DNA from: Gammaproteobacteria bacterium | Lineage (GTDB): Bacteria; Pseudomonadota; Gammaproteobacteria; Pseudomonadales; IMCC2047 | NCBI GenBank assembly: GCA_021773395.1 | Contig: JAJFKB010000002.1 | Coordinates: 186,001-250,000, forward strand | DNA length: 64,000 bases | Direction: 5' to 3' | Shown: in pieces, positions 44,626-55,785 of the stretch | Position numbering within the stretch: position 1 is the first letter of the stretch | Layout: every line of letters begins with the position of its first letter | Notes under the pieces: model-generated | Database searches by the model: none | What the model was told of the DNA's origin: nothing | What the model saw: only the letters and a program-made list of their open reading frames with translations | Made by a program: the position numbers and the translations under genes

Positions 44626-45501
44626 CTATTCTTCAAGTATTCCCAGCAGATATTCGCCATAACCACTTTTCAGTAAAGGTTGCGCGAGGCTCACAAGCTG
44701 CTGCGCATCAATAAATCCCTTACGAAAGGCAATTTCCTCTGGACAGGCAATCTTCAAACCCTGCCGGGCCTCTACTGTTTCTATAAACTGGCTAGCCGCA
44801 ATCAGATTTTGATGCGTCCCTGTATCCAACCAGGCAGCACCTCGACCCAGCAGCTCTACTGTTAACTGACCTTGTTTCAGGTAGGCACTGTTAACGTCCG
44901 TAATTTCCAGCTCACCTCGCAATGAAGGTTTCACCGACTTTGCAATATCCACTACCTGATTATCGTAAAAGTAAAGGCCCGTAACCGCGTACTTGGATTT
45001 GGGCTTTAACGGCTTTTCATCAATCGATAGCACTTTGCCTTCACGATCAAATTCAACAACTCCATACGCTCGAGGATCATCAACATGATAACCAAATACC
45101 GTCGCGCCCTCTTTGCGTGCCGCAGCCGTTTCCAGCATTTCAGTAAAGTTGTGGGAATAAAAAATGTTATCCCCCAAAACCAGCGCAGAGGAATCCCCAT
45201 CAATAAATTGATCACCAATTATAAAAGCCTGGGCCAGGCCATCGGGAGATGGTTGTTCGGCATACTGGATATTTAAACCCCAGCGACTTCCATCACCCAG
45301 CAATTGCTGATAGGCAGGCAAATCTCTTGGCGTAGATATCAGCAAAATATCACGAACGCCCGCCAACATGAGCGTTGTCAACGGATAGTAAACCATCGGT
45401 TTATCGTAAATAGGAAGGAGTTGTTTACTAATACACTGGGTTATTGGATACAGCCGCGTACCTGAGCCGCCTGCCAATACAATCCCTTTTCTTTTCAACA
45501 A
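44626..45501 (-). CDS. rfbA: Glucose-1-phosphate thymidylyltransferase
   Basis: 291 aa. [37 protein letters not shown] is the signature (read in two parts), with [25 protein letters not shown] and [15 protein letters not shown] following. It makes dTDP-glucose from glucose-1-P and dTTP. Start is TTG (one of two adjacent TTG codons) with GAGGTG eight bases before it; no ATG is available. The gene begins only 20 bp after the 3' end of tRNA-Pro, so the two may share a transcript. Confidence 0.96.
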   Translation of the reverse strand: MLKRKGIVLAGGSGTRLYPITQCISKQLLPIYDKPMVYYPLTTLMLAGVRDILLISTPRDLPAYQQLLGDGSRWGLNIQYAEQPSPDGLAQAFIIGDQFIDGDSSALVLGDNIFYSHNFTEMLETAAARKEGATVFGYHVDDPRAYGVVEFDREGKVLSIDEKPLKPKSKYAVTGLYFYDNQVVDIAKSVKPSLRGELEITDVNSAYLKQGQLTVELLGRGAAWLDTGTHQNLIAASQFIETVEARQGLKIACPEEIAFRKGFIDAQQLVSLAQPLLKSGYGEYLLGILEE

Positions 45502-45521
45502 AGCGGAAGCACCTCAAAGAT

Positions 45522-45598
45522 TGGTCGGGACGACAGGATTTGAACCTGTGACCACCACACCCCCAGTGTGGTGCGCTACCAGACTGCGCTACGCCCCG
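45522..45598 (-). tRNA. tRNA-Pro (anticodon GGG)
   Basis: 77 nt on the minus strand, cloverleaf complete. Acceptor CGGGGCG pairs with CGTCCCG (one G-T), the D arm is GCGCAGTCTGGTAGCGC, the anticodon stem CCACA/TGTGG encloses CTGGGGG giving anticodon GGG, and the T arm has GGTTCAAATCC. The 3' ACCA is encoded. It decodes CCC/CCU proline codons. Confidence 0.97.
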
Positions 45599-45633
45599 AT
45601 TGTTTTTAATAACAGTGTCTTTAAGCGGGCGCC

Positions 45634-45662
45634 ATAATACATTAAGAAGCGGTGCTTTGGAA
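45634..45662 (-). promoter_or_regulatory. tRNA-Pro promoter with GC-rich discriminator
   Basis: On the minus strand TTCCAA, 17 bases, TATTAT, followed at once by GGCGCCCGC. Such a GC-rich discriminator is typical of stringently controlled stable-RNA promoters. The tRNA 5' end is 35 bases after the -10. Confidence 0.55.
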
Positions 45663-45804
45663 CTGCCATCAGGAGATAAGATAGAAATTTAGATGCCTGG
45701 AATTTTTATACGTACTGTCTGGACAGCGTATTTTTTAATACGGCGTTAATTTGGTATTAAAACAGGCTTTTCTGCAGCAGATTAATCCAAAAACAGAAAG
45801 GTTA

Positions 45805-46161
45805 CTAGGACTTCAGCACTGTCAGCACATCTTCCAATTCGCTAATCAACTGACGAATCAATTGCTGAGTCTGGCTTGCCCCTCCCTCGCTCTCCTCATT
45901 GGTCAATCGTTGTCGTGCACCACCAATGGTAAAGCCCTGATCATAGAGCAAGCTGCGAATTTGTCGAATTACCAGCACATCCTGACGCTGATAGTATCGA
46001 CGATTACCTCGTCGCTTTACGGGTTTAAGCTGCGGAAACTCCTGCTCCCAGTACCGAAGAACATGCGGCTTAACGCTACACAAATCACTCACTTCACCAA
46101 TGGTAAAGTAACGCTTACCTGGTATCGGCGGTAGTTCGTCGTTATGACTCGGTTCCAGCAT
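45805..46161 (-). CDS. MerR-family transcriptional regulator
   Basis: 118 aa. The N-terminal winged helix reads [53 protein letters not shown], a MerR/MlrA-type DNA-binding domain (given here only to show the HTH and wing). The short C-terminal helix has no effector domain or metal-binding Cys pair. It is the conserved small MerR gene found after ihfA in many gammaproteobacteria; it overlaps ihfA by 20 bases. Target unknown. Confidence 0.9.
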   Translation of the reverse strand: MLEPSHNDELPPIPGKRYFTIGEVSDLCSVKPHVLRYWEQEFPQLKPVKRRGNRRYYQRQDVLVIRQIRSLLYDQGFTIGGARQRLTNEESEGGASQTQQLIRQLISELEDVLTVLKS

Positions 46162-46444
46162 AGTCTTCCACTTTTGTTCTTAGCTTTTGTCCGGGGCGAA
46201 AAGTCACAACACGCCTTGCAGAGATAGGAATATCCTCTCCAGTTTTGGGGTTTCGACCTGGGCGTTCAGTTTTATCGCGCAGGTCAAAGTTTCCAAAACC
46301 AGATAATTTTACCTGTTCGTTATTAATCAGGCATTCACTAATCTCTCCAAAAAACATCTCAACAATTTCTTTTGCTTCTCGCTTGTTGAGACCCAATTCA
46401 TCAAATAATTTTTCCGCCATCGCGGCTTTAGTAAGAGCGCCCAT
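46142..46444 (-). CDS. ihfA: Integration host factor alpha subunit
   Basis: 100 aa. [43 protein letters not shown] and [28 protein letters not shown] are the IhfA sequence, with the Pro that inserts into the minor groove in RNPKTGE. It bends DNA as a heterodimer with IhfB. It begins two bases after pheT, as in other gammaproteobacteria. Confidence 0.97.
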   Translation of the reverse strand: MGALTKAAMAEKLFDELGLNKREAKEIVEMFFGEISECLINNEQVKLSGFGNFDLRDKTERPGRNPKTGEDIPISARRVVTFRPGQKLRTKVEDYAGTES

Positions 46445-46446
46445 GG

Positions 46447-48831
46447 CTAGCCCCTCAATACGGCATTAAATTCTTTTTCTAAGTTCTTGATAATACTGCT
46501 AACGAGCTGAGAAATTTCTTCATCTGTAAGAGTGCGTGATCTATGCTGCCACGTCAAGCCCAGAGCAAAACTTTTTCTGCCCGGACCAATACCTTTACCC
46601 TGATATAGATCAAATAACTTAAGATCTGTTAAATACTCGCCCGCTTGCTCCCGAATCACCTTATTAACCTGACTAAGATGCACCGACTCATCAACAATTA
46701 TAGCTAAATCTCGCCGAACTTCAGGAAATTTTGATAACTCTTCAAAATTTGCTATTTTTGCGCACTGAATCGCAGCCACTTCCACCTCAAAAAGAAACAC
46801 CGGACCATTCAAGTTTAACGCCCGTTCTACGGATGGGTGCATCGCCCCAACCATACCTATACTGCGCCCACCACTGATTATTTCCGCACTCTGGCCTGGA
46901 TGTAAGGCTCCCTGCTGACGATCAATCGACACGAATTGATAAGACGCAAATTGACCACCCTGCATTAGTAACGCCTCAAGATCACCTTTGATATCAAAAA
47001 AATCCACCTTATTGCTCGCGTGCGCCCAACTTTCAGTATCACGCATACCGGCAATAATTCCACCCAGCTTTTCCAATTGCTGTACGCCACTTTCGGTTTG
47101 GGAAAACACCAGGCCCGATTCAAATAATCTAACCCGGCTGTGCTGACGGTTCTGATTATATTGCAACGCTTGAACCAGGCCAGGCCACAGAGAGGTCCTC
47201 ATATCTGACATATCACTTGATATTGGATTAGCCAGAGAAATTGCATTTTTCCCTTGCAAAAAATATGACTGAAGCTTTGGGTCAACAAAACTATAGGTAA
47301 TCGCTTCATAATATCCGCGCGTCAGCAACACGCGACGCAACTGTTGCAGGCTGATTTCTGATTCGCTTTTCGATTGCCTTTTTTGTGAAATCTGCGGCAT
47401 TTTTGCCGGTAATTGGTTGTAGCCATATACACGGGCAATTTCTTCGATCAAATCAGCTTCGATAGAAATATCAAACCGGTAAGAAGGCGTTGCGACCTGC
47501 CACTCCTCTTCGTTCTGTGTCTCTACCTGCATACCCAGGCGATTCAGGATATCGACTATTTCCTTTGTCTCAAGCTCTATACTCAATATTTGAGCCACTC
47601 GCCTTCCCCTGAGTTGTACAGCCGATGCTCTGGGTAAATTTTCCTCCGAACACTGCTCAACTACCGGACCGGGCTCCCCTCCTACTATATCCAACAAAAG
47701 CTGTGTTGCCCTTTCTATAGCCGTTCGCTGCAACTGAAAATCCACACCTCTCTCATAGCGGTGCGAAGAATCTGTATGCAAACCGTAGCTACGTGCTTTG
47801 CCGGCAATAGTCAGCGGCGTAAAGAAGGCACTTTCCAGGAAAATATCTTTGGTCTGATTGGTGACGCCTGTCGCAGCACCGCCCATTATCCCCGCCATCG
47901 CAATTGGCCCGGACTGATCCGTAATCAGCAGTGTTTGCTCGGTCAGCTGCACCTCTTGACCATCCAGCAACACCAGCGACTCACCGGCCTTGGCCATTCG
48001 CACATTAATACTGCCATTAAGCTTGGCCAGATCAAAAGCGTGCATTGGCTGTCCAAGCTCCATCATGACGTAGTTCGTTACATCGACAACCGGATCTATA
48101 CTGCGCATACCACTCCTGCGCAGTTGCTCCTGCAACCAGAGCGGCGATTGTGTATCGGGATTAATATTGCGCAGTACACGCCCCAAATATCTGGGACATC
48201 CTTCGGGTGCTTCAACAGTAACTTTAAATGTATCGTCCACCCGCGGAGCAACTGGCTCAACGGTAACTTCTAACACCGGCATTCTATTAAGAACACCCAC
48301 CTCGCGAGCCAGCCCCTTGATACTTAGGCAGTCACCTCGGTTCGGTGTTAAATCTATTTCAATACACTGGTCGTCCAATTCGAGGTATCGACGAATATCT
48401 TCACCGACTGGCGCGCCCTCTGAAAGCTCCATAATACCGTCGTGATTATCGCTTAGCTCCAACTCCTTCTCAGAGCAAAGCATACCCTCAGATGCAACCC
48501 CGCGTAACTTGGCTTTTTTGATTTTGAAATTGCCAGGAAGAACCGCTCCAACTTCGGCTAAAGCGACTTTTATCCCGGCTCTAACATTTGACGCACCACA
48601 AACTACCTGATACTGCGCCTGACCGGTATTTACCTGGCAAACACTTAATTTATCAGCATCCGGATGCGCCTGGACTTCAAGCACTTCTGCCACACAGACA
48701 CCCTTAAAAACTCCGGCAACCGGCTCGACCCCATCGACCTCCAAGCCTGCCATAGTAAGCTGCACAACCAACTGCTCACTATCTAATTCTGGATCAATCC
48801 ACTGCCGCAGCCATTGTTCACTGAATTTCAT
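46447..48831 (-). CDS. pheT: Phenylalanyl-tRNA synthetase beta subunit
   Basis: 794 aa, normal length. [17 protein letters not shown] opens the protein; an EMAP-like tRNA-binding domain ([23 protein letters not shown]), the B3/B4 editing region ([13 protein letters not shown]), B5 domains and the C-terminal anticodon-binding ferredoxin fold ([21 protein letters not shown]) are present in order. It works as (alpha-beta)2 with PheS to charge tRNA-Phe. It is 36 bp downstream of pheS. Confidence 0.98.
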   Translation of the reverse strand: MKFSEQWLRQWIDPELDSEQLVVQLTMAGLEVDGVEPVAGVFKGVCVAEVLEVQAHPDADKLSVCQVNTGQAQYQVVCGASNVRAGIKVALAEVGAVLPGNFKIKKAKLRGVASEGMLCSEKELELSDNHDGIMELSEGAPVGEDIRRYLELDDQCIEIDLTPNRGDCLSIKGLAREVGVLNRMPVLEVTVEPVAPRVDDTFKVTVEAPEGCPRYLGRVLRNINPDTQSPLWLQEQLRRSGMRSIDPVVDVTNYVMMELGQPMHAFDLAKLNGSINVRMAKAGESLVLLDGQEVQLTEQTLLITDQSGPIAMAGIMGGAATGVTNQTKDIFLESAFFTPLTIAGKARSYGLHTDSSHRYERGVDFQLQRTAIERATQLLLDIVGGEPGPVVEQCSEENLPRASAVQLRGRRVAQILSIELETKEIVDILNRLGMQVETQNEEEWQVATPSYRFDISIEADLIEEIARVYGYNQLPAKMPQISQKRQSKSESEISLQQLRRVLLTRGYYEAITYSFVDPKLQSYFLQGKNAISLANPISSDMSDMRTSLWPGLVQALQYNQNRQHSRVRLFESGLVFSQTESGVQQLEKLGGIIAGMRDTESWAHASNKVDFFDIKGDLEALLMQGGQFASYQFVSIDRQQGALHPGQSAEIISGGRSIGMVGAMHPSVERALNLNGPVFLFEVEVAAIQCAKIANFEELSKFPEVRRDLAIIVDESVHLSQVNKVIREQAGEYLTDLKLFDLYQGKGIGPGRKSFALGLTWQHRSRTLTDEEISQLVSSIIKNLEKEFNAVLRG

Positions 48832-48867
48832 CTATAAACCTTTTTAATCTAATTCTTTACTGGGTTT

Positions 48868-49884
<1,017 letters not shown>

Positions 49885-49896
49885 TCAAAATCTCCG

Positions 49897-49933
49897 AAAA
49901 AATAGGGGGAAGAGCGCAAACTCTTCCCCCTAT
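49897..49933 (-). terminator. Intrinsic terminator/attenuator immediately before pheS
   Basis: A 13-bp perfect stem (49902-49914 with 49921-49933, 6-base loop) followed on the minus strand by six T. It stands between rplT and pheS, with the pheS ribosome-binding site directly after it, in the place where E. coli has the pheM-dependent attenuator. Confidence 0.85.
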
Positions 49934-49938
49934 GACTT

Positions 49939-49971
49939 TTAGCGTAGGTTCGGGACAAGCCGAACTATCAT
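49939..49971 (-). CDS. Possible 10-codon leader peptide before pheS
   Basis: ATG-to-TAA frame encoding MIVRLVPNLR, with AAGGA five bases upstream. Its stop lies six bases before the attenuator stem. It contains no Phe codon, unlike pheM, so its role is uncertain. A 6-bp hairpin (49948-49965) lies inside it. Confidence 0.4.
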   Translation of the reverse strand: MIVRLVPNLR

Positions 49972-50018
49972 TACTGTCCTTGCTTGCTTTACCTATACTC
50001 ACTTACTGTGCCTGTATA

Positions 50019-50047
50019 GGCGTCTTCCCAATCAATCCAAAGACGCC
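50019..50047 (-). promoter_or_regulatory. Upstream hairpin of the rplT-pheS leader
   Basis: GGCGTCTT/AAGACGCC arms (8 bp, 13-base loop) in the 205-bp gap. Its GGGAAGA (minus strand, 50023-50029) is complementary to TCTTCCC of the terminator 3' arm (49907-49913), so it could take part in an antiterminator. Confidence 0.45.
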
Positions 50048-50089
50048 CGGTAGCATTCAAGCAACCAAGGAAACTATACCTACTTTCAA

Positions 50090-50449
50090 TTAGGCGGCCA
50101 GAGCTGATTTGGCTTTTTCCGCAATTGCACTAAAGGCTTCTTTCTCATAGACCGCCAAATCTGCAAGTACCTTACGGTCAATCTCGATCGAAGCTTTTTT
50201 CAATCCAGCGATCAAACGGCTATAGGACAACCCATTGTCTCTGGCTGCTGCGTTGATACGGGTGATCCATAATGCGCGGAACTGACGCTTACGCTGGCGA
50301 CGATCCCGATAAGCATATTGACCAGCCTTGATAACCGCCTGCTTGGCAACGCGATAGACACGGCTACGCGCGCCGTAATATCCTTTTGCTTGCTTTAATA
50401 CTTTTTTGTGACGCTTATGAGCCGTCACACCTCGTTTTACACGTGGCAT
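50090..50449 (-). CDS. rplT: 50S ribosomal protein L20
   Basis: 119 aa, standard length. [52 protein letters not shown] and [14 protein letters not shown] are the conserved L20 blocks. It binds 23S rRNA early in assembly and, in enterobacteria, represses its own operon. It is 31 bp downstream of rpmI. Confidence 0.98.
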   Translation of the reverse strand: MPRVKRGVTAHKRHKKVLKQAKGYYGARSRVYRVAKQAVIKAGQYAYRDRRQRKRQFRALWITRINAAARDNGLSYSRLIAGLKKASIEIDRKVLADLAVYEKEAFSAIAEKAKSALAA

Positions 50450-50480
50450 TTTTTCATCCTCTCAGAAATTAAGATAAATA

Positions 50481-50675
50481 TTAAGTGTTTGGCAACATGC
50501 GCCTAATCAGCGCTTTGTCTGCATCATGGATCTGCAACATTGGGCGCAGATGACGTTTACGCTTAGTACTTTTCTTAGTCAGAATGTGACTTCTGAAGGA
50601 TTGTTTGTGCTTAAAGCCATTCGCCGTTTTCTTAAAGCGCTTGGCTGCACCTCTATTGGTTTTAATCTTGGACAT
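50481..50675 (-). CDS. rpmI: 50S ribosomal protein L35
   Basis: 64 aa from the second of two adjacent ATG codons, the usual L35 length; the Shine-Dalgarno spacing also favours it. [43 protein letters not shown] is the L35 sequence (basic, with the C-terminal LRRMLPN-like end IRRMLPNT). Lies between infC and rplT as expected. Confidence 0.97.
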   Translation of the reverse strand: MSKIKTNRGAAKRFKKTANGFKHKQSFRSHILTKKSTKRKRHLRPMLQIHDADKALIRRMLPNT

Positions 50676-50860
50676 CATTTAACTCGCATTTGTGTCGGTA
50701 CATCTATAGTTTGTCTTTCCCGCGATCGCTACGTCAGCTCAGTGCTCAAATCCTCATTTACCAATGTAAACTGTGGCTCTGTGCGCTGTGCTTATTTATT
50801 CTCACGATAAAATCCAAATTTCTATTCAGTACCTCATATTAATAAAATTTAAAACGCTGT

Positions 50861-51391
50861 TTAGCGTTTTTTCTTAATTGGGGCCAGCACCATCGTTATC
50901 TGACGACCTTCTGGTTTGGGCTGAAGTTCAACTGCACCATATTCCTGCAAGTCTTCTGCAACCCTTTTCATTAGGTTCATTCCGATATCCTGATGGGCCA
51001 TTTCCCGACCGCGGAACCGACAGGTTACCTTGGCCTTATCCCCATGCTCCAGGAAACGTATCAGGTTGCGTAGTTTTACCCGATAATCCCCCTCTTCCGT
51101 CCCTGGTCGAAACTTGATCTCCTTTACCTGCATCTGTCGCTGTTTTTTGCGATTAGCAACTAACTGTTTCTTTTCATCAAACAATTTTTTACCGTAATCC
51201 ATCACCTTACAAACAGGTGGCTCTGCATCCGCTGCAATTTCAACTAAATCCAAACTTGCTTCTTTAGCTGCGGCCATTGCCTCTGCCAGCGATACAATTC
51301 CACCCTGTGATCCATCGGCTAATACAAGTCTGACTTCGGATGCCTGAATTTCGCCATTTATGGCAGCTTTATTTTTTCGGCCTTTACTCAT
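50861..51391 (-). CDS. infC: Translation initiation factor IF-3
   Basis: 176 aa. The N-domain has [28 protein letters not shown], the linker [28 protein letters not shown], and the C-domain [16 protein letters not shown]. An ATG starts the frame, but the AGGAG upstream is 15 bases away and an in-frame ATA stands directly before it. Many gammaproteobacteria begin infC at a rare AUU for autoregulation, so the real start could be non-standard. It is 30 bp downstream of thrS. Confidence 0.96.
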   Translation of the reverse strand: MSKGRKNKAAINGEIQASEVRLVLADGSQGGIVSLAEAMAAAKEASLDLVEIAADAEPPVCKVMDYGKKLFDEKKQLVANRKKQRQMQVKEIKFRPGTEEGDYRVKLRNLIRFLEHGDKAKVTCRFRGREMAHQDIGMNLMKRVAEDLQEYGAVELQPKPEGRQITMVLAPIKKKR

Positions 51392-51421
51392 TATATTGAA
51401 GTAATTCTCCTAAAATTTAAT

Positions 51422-53344
51422 TTATGCCACTGTCCTGCCGCGACAATTAATATCCGCTGATAATCTTTCGCAAAAGGAATCTACACTTATAGCACCTAGA
51501 TCTTCACCGGCACATGTACGCACCGCAACAGTACCTGACTCAAGCTCCTGATCACCCACAACCAGCATATAGGGAACCCGCTGAATCGTGTGCTCGCGAA
51601 TTTTAAAGCCGATCTTCTCGTTTCTCAAGTCCGAAATGGCTCTAAATCCTTTATTTCTCAAGGTTTTTTCAATTTTCTCGCAATATTGGGCATGATTGTC
51701 CGTAATATTCATGACAACAGCCTGATGAGGTGCCAACCAGGGAGGCATTGATCCAGCGTAATTTTCAATCAAAATACCAATAAAACGTTCAAAAGAACCC
51801 AGGATAGCGCGGTGCAACATAACGGGCACCTGTCGACTGCCATCTTCTGCAACATATTGTGCATCCAAGCGGCCTGGCATCGAAAAATCAACCTGTATTG
51901 TACCGCACTGCCAAACCCTTCCTAAGCAGTCCTTTAAAGAAAACTCTATTTTCGGACCGTAAAACGCTCCTTCACCCGGCTGCAACTCCCACTCTAATTC
52001 CTTGTTGTTCAGCGCCAGTTCCAGAGCCTGCTCGGCCTTATCCCAATCTTGATTCGATCCGACCCGCTGCTCAGGACGGGTAGATAATTTAATTAAAATC
52101 TCATCGAAACCAAAATCACCGTAAACCTTAAAAAGCAGATCAATAAAAGCCGCCACTTCCTGCTGAATCTGATTTTCCGTACAAAAAATATGTGCGTCAT
52201 CCTGGGTAAAGCCCCTTACCCTCATCAAGCCCTGCAAAGTACCTGATGGCTCATTACGGTGACAGGAACCAAACTCAGCCAGGCGCAGCGGCAAATCCCT
52301 ATAGCTGCGCAGCCCCTGATTAAACACCTGCACGTGGCAGGGACAGTTCATCGGTTTTACCGCATAATCCCTGTTTTCCGATTGCGATGAAAACATTTCA
52401 TCGCCAAATTTATCGGCGTGCCCTGATTTCTCCCATAAAGAATAATCGACCAATTGTGGCGTTTTTATCTCCAAATAACCATTATCGCGCTGGACCTCGC
52501 GCATATACTGCTCAACCACCTGATAAATAGCCCAACCCTTCGGATGCCAGAACGCCATACCCGGGGCTTCTTCCTGCATATGGAACAGATCGAGTTTTTT
52601 TGCCAATTTACGGTGATCTCTCTTCTCCGCTTCCGCTAAAAAATTCAAATAGCCCTTTAACTGCTTTTTATCCGGCCAGGCAGTTCCATAAACACGCTGC
52701 AGCATTTTGTTATCAGAATCACCACGCCAGTAGGCACCGGAAACACGCATCAGTTTAAAGTGCTCACAGAATTTCATATTGGGCACGTGCGGCCCACGAC
52801 ACATATCAATATATTCTTCGTGATGATAGAGCCCGGGGGAATCCCCCTGATCAATATCCCGCTCCAGAATTTCCAGCTTATAGCTTTCACCACGATCTTT
52901 AAAGGTATCAAAGGCCTGTTGCCAGCTCACCTTTTTCTTAACCACCTGATAATGGGTTTTCGCCAACGCCCGCATGCGCGTCTCTAGTGCTTCCAAATCC
53001 TCATCTGTGATACGCTTTTCCAAATCAACGTCATAATAAAAGCCATTTTCTATGACAGGTCCGATTGCCATTTTCGTATCAGGCCAAAGCTGCTTAATCG
53101 CATGTCCCAACAGGTGCGCACAGGAGTGGCGAATCACCTCAACGCCTTCGCTATCTTTTGGCGTATAAATGACCAGATTTGCATCCTCACTAATCAGATC
53201 ATGGACATCAACCGGCTCACTGTTAATCGACCCACCTACAGCCGCCTTGGCCAGCCCGGGCCCAATGTCGGATGCGACCTGGTGCAGAGTGACAGGTTCT
53301 TCATAAGTGCGCTGAGAACCGTCGGGAAGTGTTATTACAGGCAT
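51422..53344 (-). CDS. thrS: Threonyl-tRNA synthetase
   Basis: 640 aa. [19 protein letters not shown] starts the TGS domain, [17 protein letters not shown] and [17 protein letters not shown] the editing domain, and the class II core has [10 protein letters not shown] (zinc Cys) and [33 protein letters not shown] opens the anticodon-binding domain. ATG 53344 has AGGAA about five bases upstream and gives the usual N-terminus; an ATG five codons earlier is less likely. Confidence 0.98.
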   Translation of the reverse strand: MPVITLPDGSQRTYEEPVTLHQVASDIGPGLAKAAVGGSINSEPVDVHDLISEDANLVIYTPKDSEGVEVIRHSCAHLLGHAIKQLWPDTKMAIGPVIENGFYYDVDLEKRITDEDLEALETRMRALAKTHYQVVKKKVSWQQAFDTFKDRGESYKLEILERDIDQGDSPGLYHHEEYIDMCRGPHVPNMKFCEHFKLMRVSGAYWRGDSDNKMLQRVYGTAWPDKKQLKGYLNFLAEAEKRDHRKLAKKLDLFHMQEEAPGMAFWHPKGWAIYQVVEQYMREVQRDNGYLEIKTPQLVDYSLWEKSGHADKFGDEMFSSQSENRDYAVKPMNCPCHVQVFNQGLRSYRDLPLRLAEFGSCHRNEPSGTLQGLMRVRGFTQDDAHIFCTENQIQQEVAAFIDLLFKVYGDFGFDEILIKLSTRPEQRVGSNQDWDKAEQALELALNNKELEWELQPGEGAFYGPKIEFSLKDCLGRVWQCGTIQVDFSMPGRLDAQYVAEDGSRQVPVMLHRAILGSFERFIGILIENYAGSMPPWLAPHQAVVMNITDNHAQYCEKIEKTLRNKGFRAISDLRNEKIGFKIREHTIQRVPYMLVVGDQELESGTVAVRTCAGEDLGAISVDSFCERLSADINCRGRTVA

Positions 53345-53394
53345 GGAGTTTCCTTGCATCAGTGGTGATCCCTACTAAAGACCACATGAAATAA

Positions 53395-53412
53395 GGCGCG
53401 TCGCAACGCGCC
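53395..53412 (-). terminator. Weak terminator-like hairpin after mdh
   Basis: GGCGCG/CGCGCC stem with a 6-base loop, 40 bp past the mdh stop; on the minus strand it is followed only by TTATTT, so termination may be partial. Confidence 0.5.
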
Positions 53413-53453
53413 CTATCAGTCTATTACTTTAAAACAAAACAATTCTTAAACAA

Positions 53454-54545
53454 TCAGTACACACGATCAGTTTGCACAACTGGATTGCCTTTGCGCAAAC
53501 ATTCGTCATCGAGATCATTGGTTGCATCAGAGCGGCCAAAAGGATCCGACATTCGCGCAGCCGTTTCGGCGGGCAGCAAGTCATCAATTGCCGCTCTTTC
53601 TTCCACTAATTCAGTCTCAGTTGCTTTCATTTTTTCACGAGAATAATCGCTAACCTCAAGCCCTTGCACTATTTCATAACGACCATAGTTACAGCGAACC
53701 GGGAAAGAGTACATAATTCCTGTTTCTATGCCATAGCTACCGTCACTGGGTATAGCCATGCTCACCCAGTCGTCGCCAGTGCCCAAAGCCCAGCTGCGCA
53801 TATGATCAATCGCCGCTTGAGCTGCAGAAGCAGAACTGGACGCGCCACGAGCATTAATAATTGCAGCGCCACGTTGTTGTACCAAGGAAATAAACTGGTC
53901 TTTGTACCAGGACTCATCCACCACATCCAAAGCAGCATCACCGTGAATGCTGGCATGGTGCAGGTCAGGATACTGAGTTGCAGAGTGATTACCCCAAATA
54001 ATAACGCCTTTCACATCGTTAGCATTGGTGGCCAGCTTGTTACCCAGAATACCTTTTGCACGTTGATGGTCAAGGCGCGTCATTGCTGTAAACTGTGCTG
54101 GGCTTAAATCCGGCGCATTTCGCGAAGCGATCAGTGCATTTGTATTTGCTGGATTACCTACGACCAGAACACGCACATCTGGATTTGCGTTATCATTAAG
54201 CGCTTTACCTTGAACAGAAAATATCTTGGCGTTTTCAGTCAGGAGATCTTTGCGCTCCATACCGGGCCCACGTGGTCGGGCACCCACCAAAAGCGCGTAA
54301 TGAATTCCCTTGAAACCTTCGTTTGGATCGTCGTATACATTGACTTGCTGAACTAATGGAAAAGCACAGTCTTCAAGCTCCATTGCAACGCCACGCAGCG
54401 CATTCATTGCCTGGGGAATCTCTACCAAATGCAGTATCACAGGTTGGTCTGCACCAAGCATCTCGCCCGCTGCAATTTTAAAAAGCAAAGAATAGGCAAT
54501 GCCTCCTGCCGCGCCCGTTACTGCAACTCTCACTGCTGGTTTCAC
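53454..54545 (-). CDS. mdh: Malate dehydrogenase with C-terminal extension
   Basis: 363 aa. [27 protein letters not shown] is the NAD-binding motif; [15 protein letters not shown] holds the mobile active-site Arg loop, [13 protein letters not shown] follows, TRLDHQRAK carries the substrate Arg/Asp, and [13 protein letters not shown] the catalytic His. It interconverts malate and oxaloacetate. Normal members are ~326 residues; here ~38 extra residues (after [11 protein letters not shown], ending VVQTDRVY) extend the C-terminus. A GTG at 54545 has the better Shine-Dalgarno distance (GAGGAG, seven bases); the ATG two codons earlier is too close. Confidence 0.95.
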   Translation of the reverse strand: MKPAVRVAVTGAAGGIAYSLLFKIAAGEMLGADQPVILHLVEIPQAMNALRGVAMELEDCAFPLVQQVNVYDDPNEGFKGIHYALLVGARPRGPGMERKDLLTENAKIFSVQGKALNDNANPDVRVLVVGNPANTNALIASRNAPDLSPAQFTAMTRLDHQRAKGILGNKLATNANDVKGVIIWGNHSATQYPDLHHASIHGDAALDVVDESWYKDQFISLVQQRGAAIINARGASSSASAAQAAIDHMRSWALGTGDDWVSMAIPSDGSYGIETGIMYSFPVRCNYGRYEIVQGLEVSDYSREKMKATETELVEERAAIDDLLPAETAARMSDPFGRSDATNDLDDECLRKGNPVVQTDRVY

Positions 54546-54551
54546 AATCAT

Positions 54552-54855
54552 TCTCCTCTATATTTTAAACATTAAAAGACTGGTGAGTGGTCGGCCTACT
54601 ACCTACTATGTAATACCAACAAGTAGTACCAAGCAGCACCAACCATTCAATAATTGTTAACTGTTAATTAATCGAACTGGAATTTTGATTCACCAAGCTT
54701 AATCTAGCTTTGAATTGGGCCAACTAGCGTCTTATGCGATTGCGCCAACACCACCAATAGCAACTTCCAATTAATTTAGGGTCGGGGATTATAAAGTATT
54801 TTGCTGTAAAACGCACAAATTATAACGGCTATAAAGCACGTAAATAGAAGGTCTA
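54552..54855. other. Gene-free gap upstream of mdh
   Basis: About 300 bp, AT-rich, without a convincing gene. It must hold the mdh promoter; I see no clear consensus boxes. A run of related TACTAC/TAGTAG words near 54598-54640 is low-complexity rather than a clear operator. Confidence 0.6.
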
Positions 54856-55638
54856 TCAGTCAAACAATCCAGAGAGGAATTTTTGCATAACCTGCAAAGA
54901 TTTTGATTCTTGCTCGCGATGAGGTGAATGACCACAATTCTCCAGCAAGGAAACTTCCACCTGACTTCCTGACTGCCTGGCAATCGCCTCTATCTGAGCA
55001 ACTGTTCCATATTGATCATCAACGCCCTGCACAACCAACACCGGGACACGAATATTGGGGAGATATTGCTCAATATTCCAATTAACAAAGTCTGGATCCA
55101 GCCAGGCGTCATTCCATCCCCAAAAGGCACAATCGGTGTTTTCCCCATGGTACTTTTTTAAGCGTTCGCGTAAATTATCTTCTTCATAGGTGCTTTTAGC
55201 CGCCCGAATCGAGTTCACCGAAAGCTCCTCGCAAAATACATGGGGAGATTCACAGATAACACCCAGCAGCCCCGACGACTTATGCATGCCTGCATAGATC
55301 AGGGCAATCGACCCACCATCAGAATGCCCGAGCAAGATATATTGTTGCAACCCGGCAACCTTCACTAATTCAGGCAACACATGTTCAGCCTCATCATGCA
55401 TATAGGAAAGTGGTCGGGGTAACTCGCAGGGATCAGACGCCCCATAGCCCTGACGGCTATAGACTAATGCCCCGCAACCTGTTTTTATAGATAGCTTTTC
55501 CGCAAAATTACGCCACATGGCTACGCAACCCAAACCCTCATGCAACAGGACCACAGTCGGGGCCGCTCCTGGAGCGGGACCAAACCACTCGTACTCGAGG
55601 TTAACACCCAACACTTTTAGAAACTGGTTACCTGCCAT
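54856..55638 (-). CDS. Alpha/beta hydrolase of the aromatic-acid cluster
   Basis: 260 aa. VLLHEGLGCVAMWRNFA is the oxyanion region, YILLGHSDGGSIALIYAG holds the nucleophile Ser, VLVVQGVDDQYGT the acid strand and ENCGHSPHREQE the catalytic His: a complete triad. There is no signal peptide, so it is cytosolic. Lactone or thioester hydrolases of this fold accompany box clusters, where one may act on a ring-opening product or side product. Its position directly after the aryl-CoA ligase supports this; the substrate is not shown by the sequence. Confidence 0.85.
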   Translation of the reverse strand: MAGNQFLKVLGVNLEYEWFGPAPGAAPTVVLLHEGLGCVAMWRNFAEKLSIKTGCGALVYSRQGYGASDPCELPRPLSYMHDEAEHVLPELVKVAGLQQYILLGHSDGGSIALIYAGMHKSSGLLGVICESPHVFCEELSVNSIRAAKSTYEEDNLRERLKKYHGENTDCAFWGWNDAWLDPDFVNWNIEQYLPNIRVPVLVVQGVDDQYGTVAQIEAIARQSGSQVEVSLLENCGHSPHREQESKSLQVMQKFLSGLFD

Positions 55639-55660
55639 ACCACAGACCTATTGCTTGATT

Positions 55661-55699
55661 AAAAAGCATCTCAGGCTGGCATTGGTAGCCCAGCCCGAG
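55661..55699 (-). terminator. Terminator-like hairpin between ligase and hydrolase genes
   Basis: Ten-base arms with one mismatch (55670-55679 with 55690-55699, GGCTGG/CCAGCC core), 10-base loop, followed on the minus strand by five T four bases later. It stands 23 bp before the hydrolase start, so it may limit read-through. Confidence 0.65.
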
Positions 55700-55785
55700 A
55701 CACTCGGAGGAAAGGTAAATAAGGGAAACGAACCGTAATAATTAATAGAGAGGCCGAAAATGACCTGCTCACCAATCAAATTTAG

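Noticed and set aside
1..45598. Complete genomic island with att sites and integrase
   Set aside because: I saw no integrase and no second copy of the tRNA 3' end in the window; only the boundary position is suggestive.
45709..45736. CTGTC-TG-GACAG palindrome near tRNA-Pro, considered as a LexA box or terminator
   Set aside because: LexA boxes need CTGT-N8-ACAG, here the spacer is four; a T-run follows on the plus strand but no plus-strand gene precedes it, and the loop is too small for a good terminator on the minus strand.
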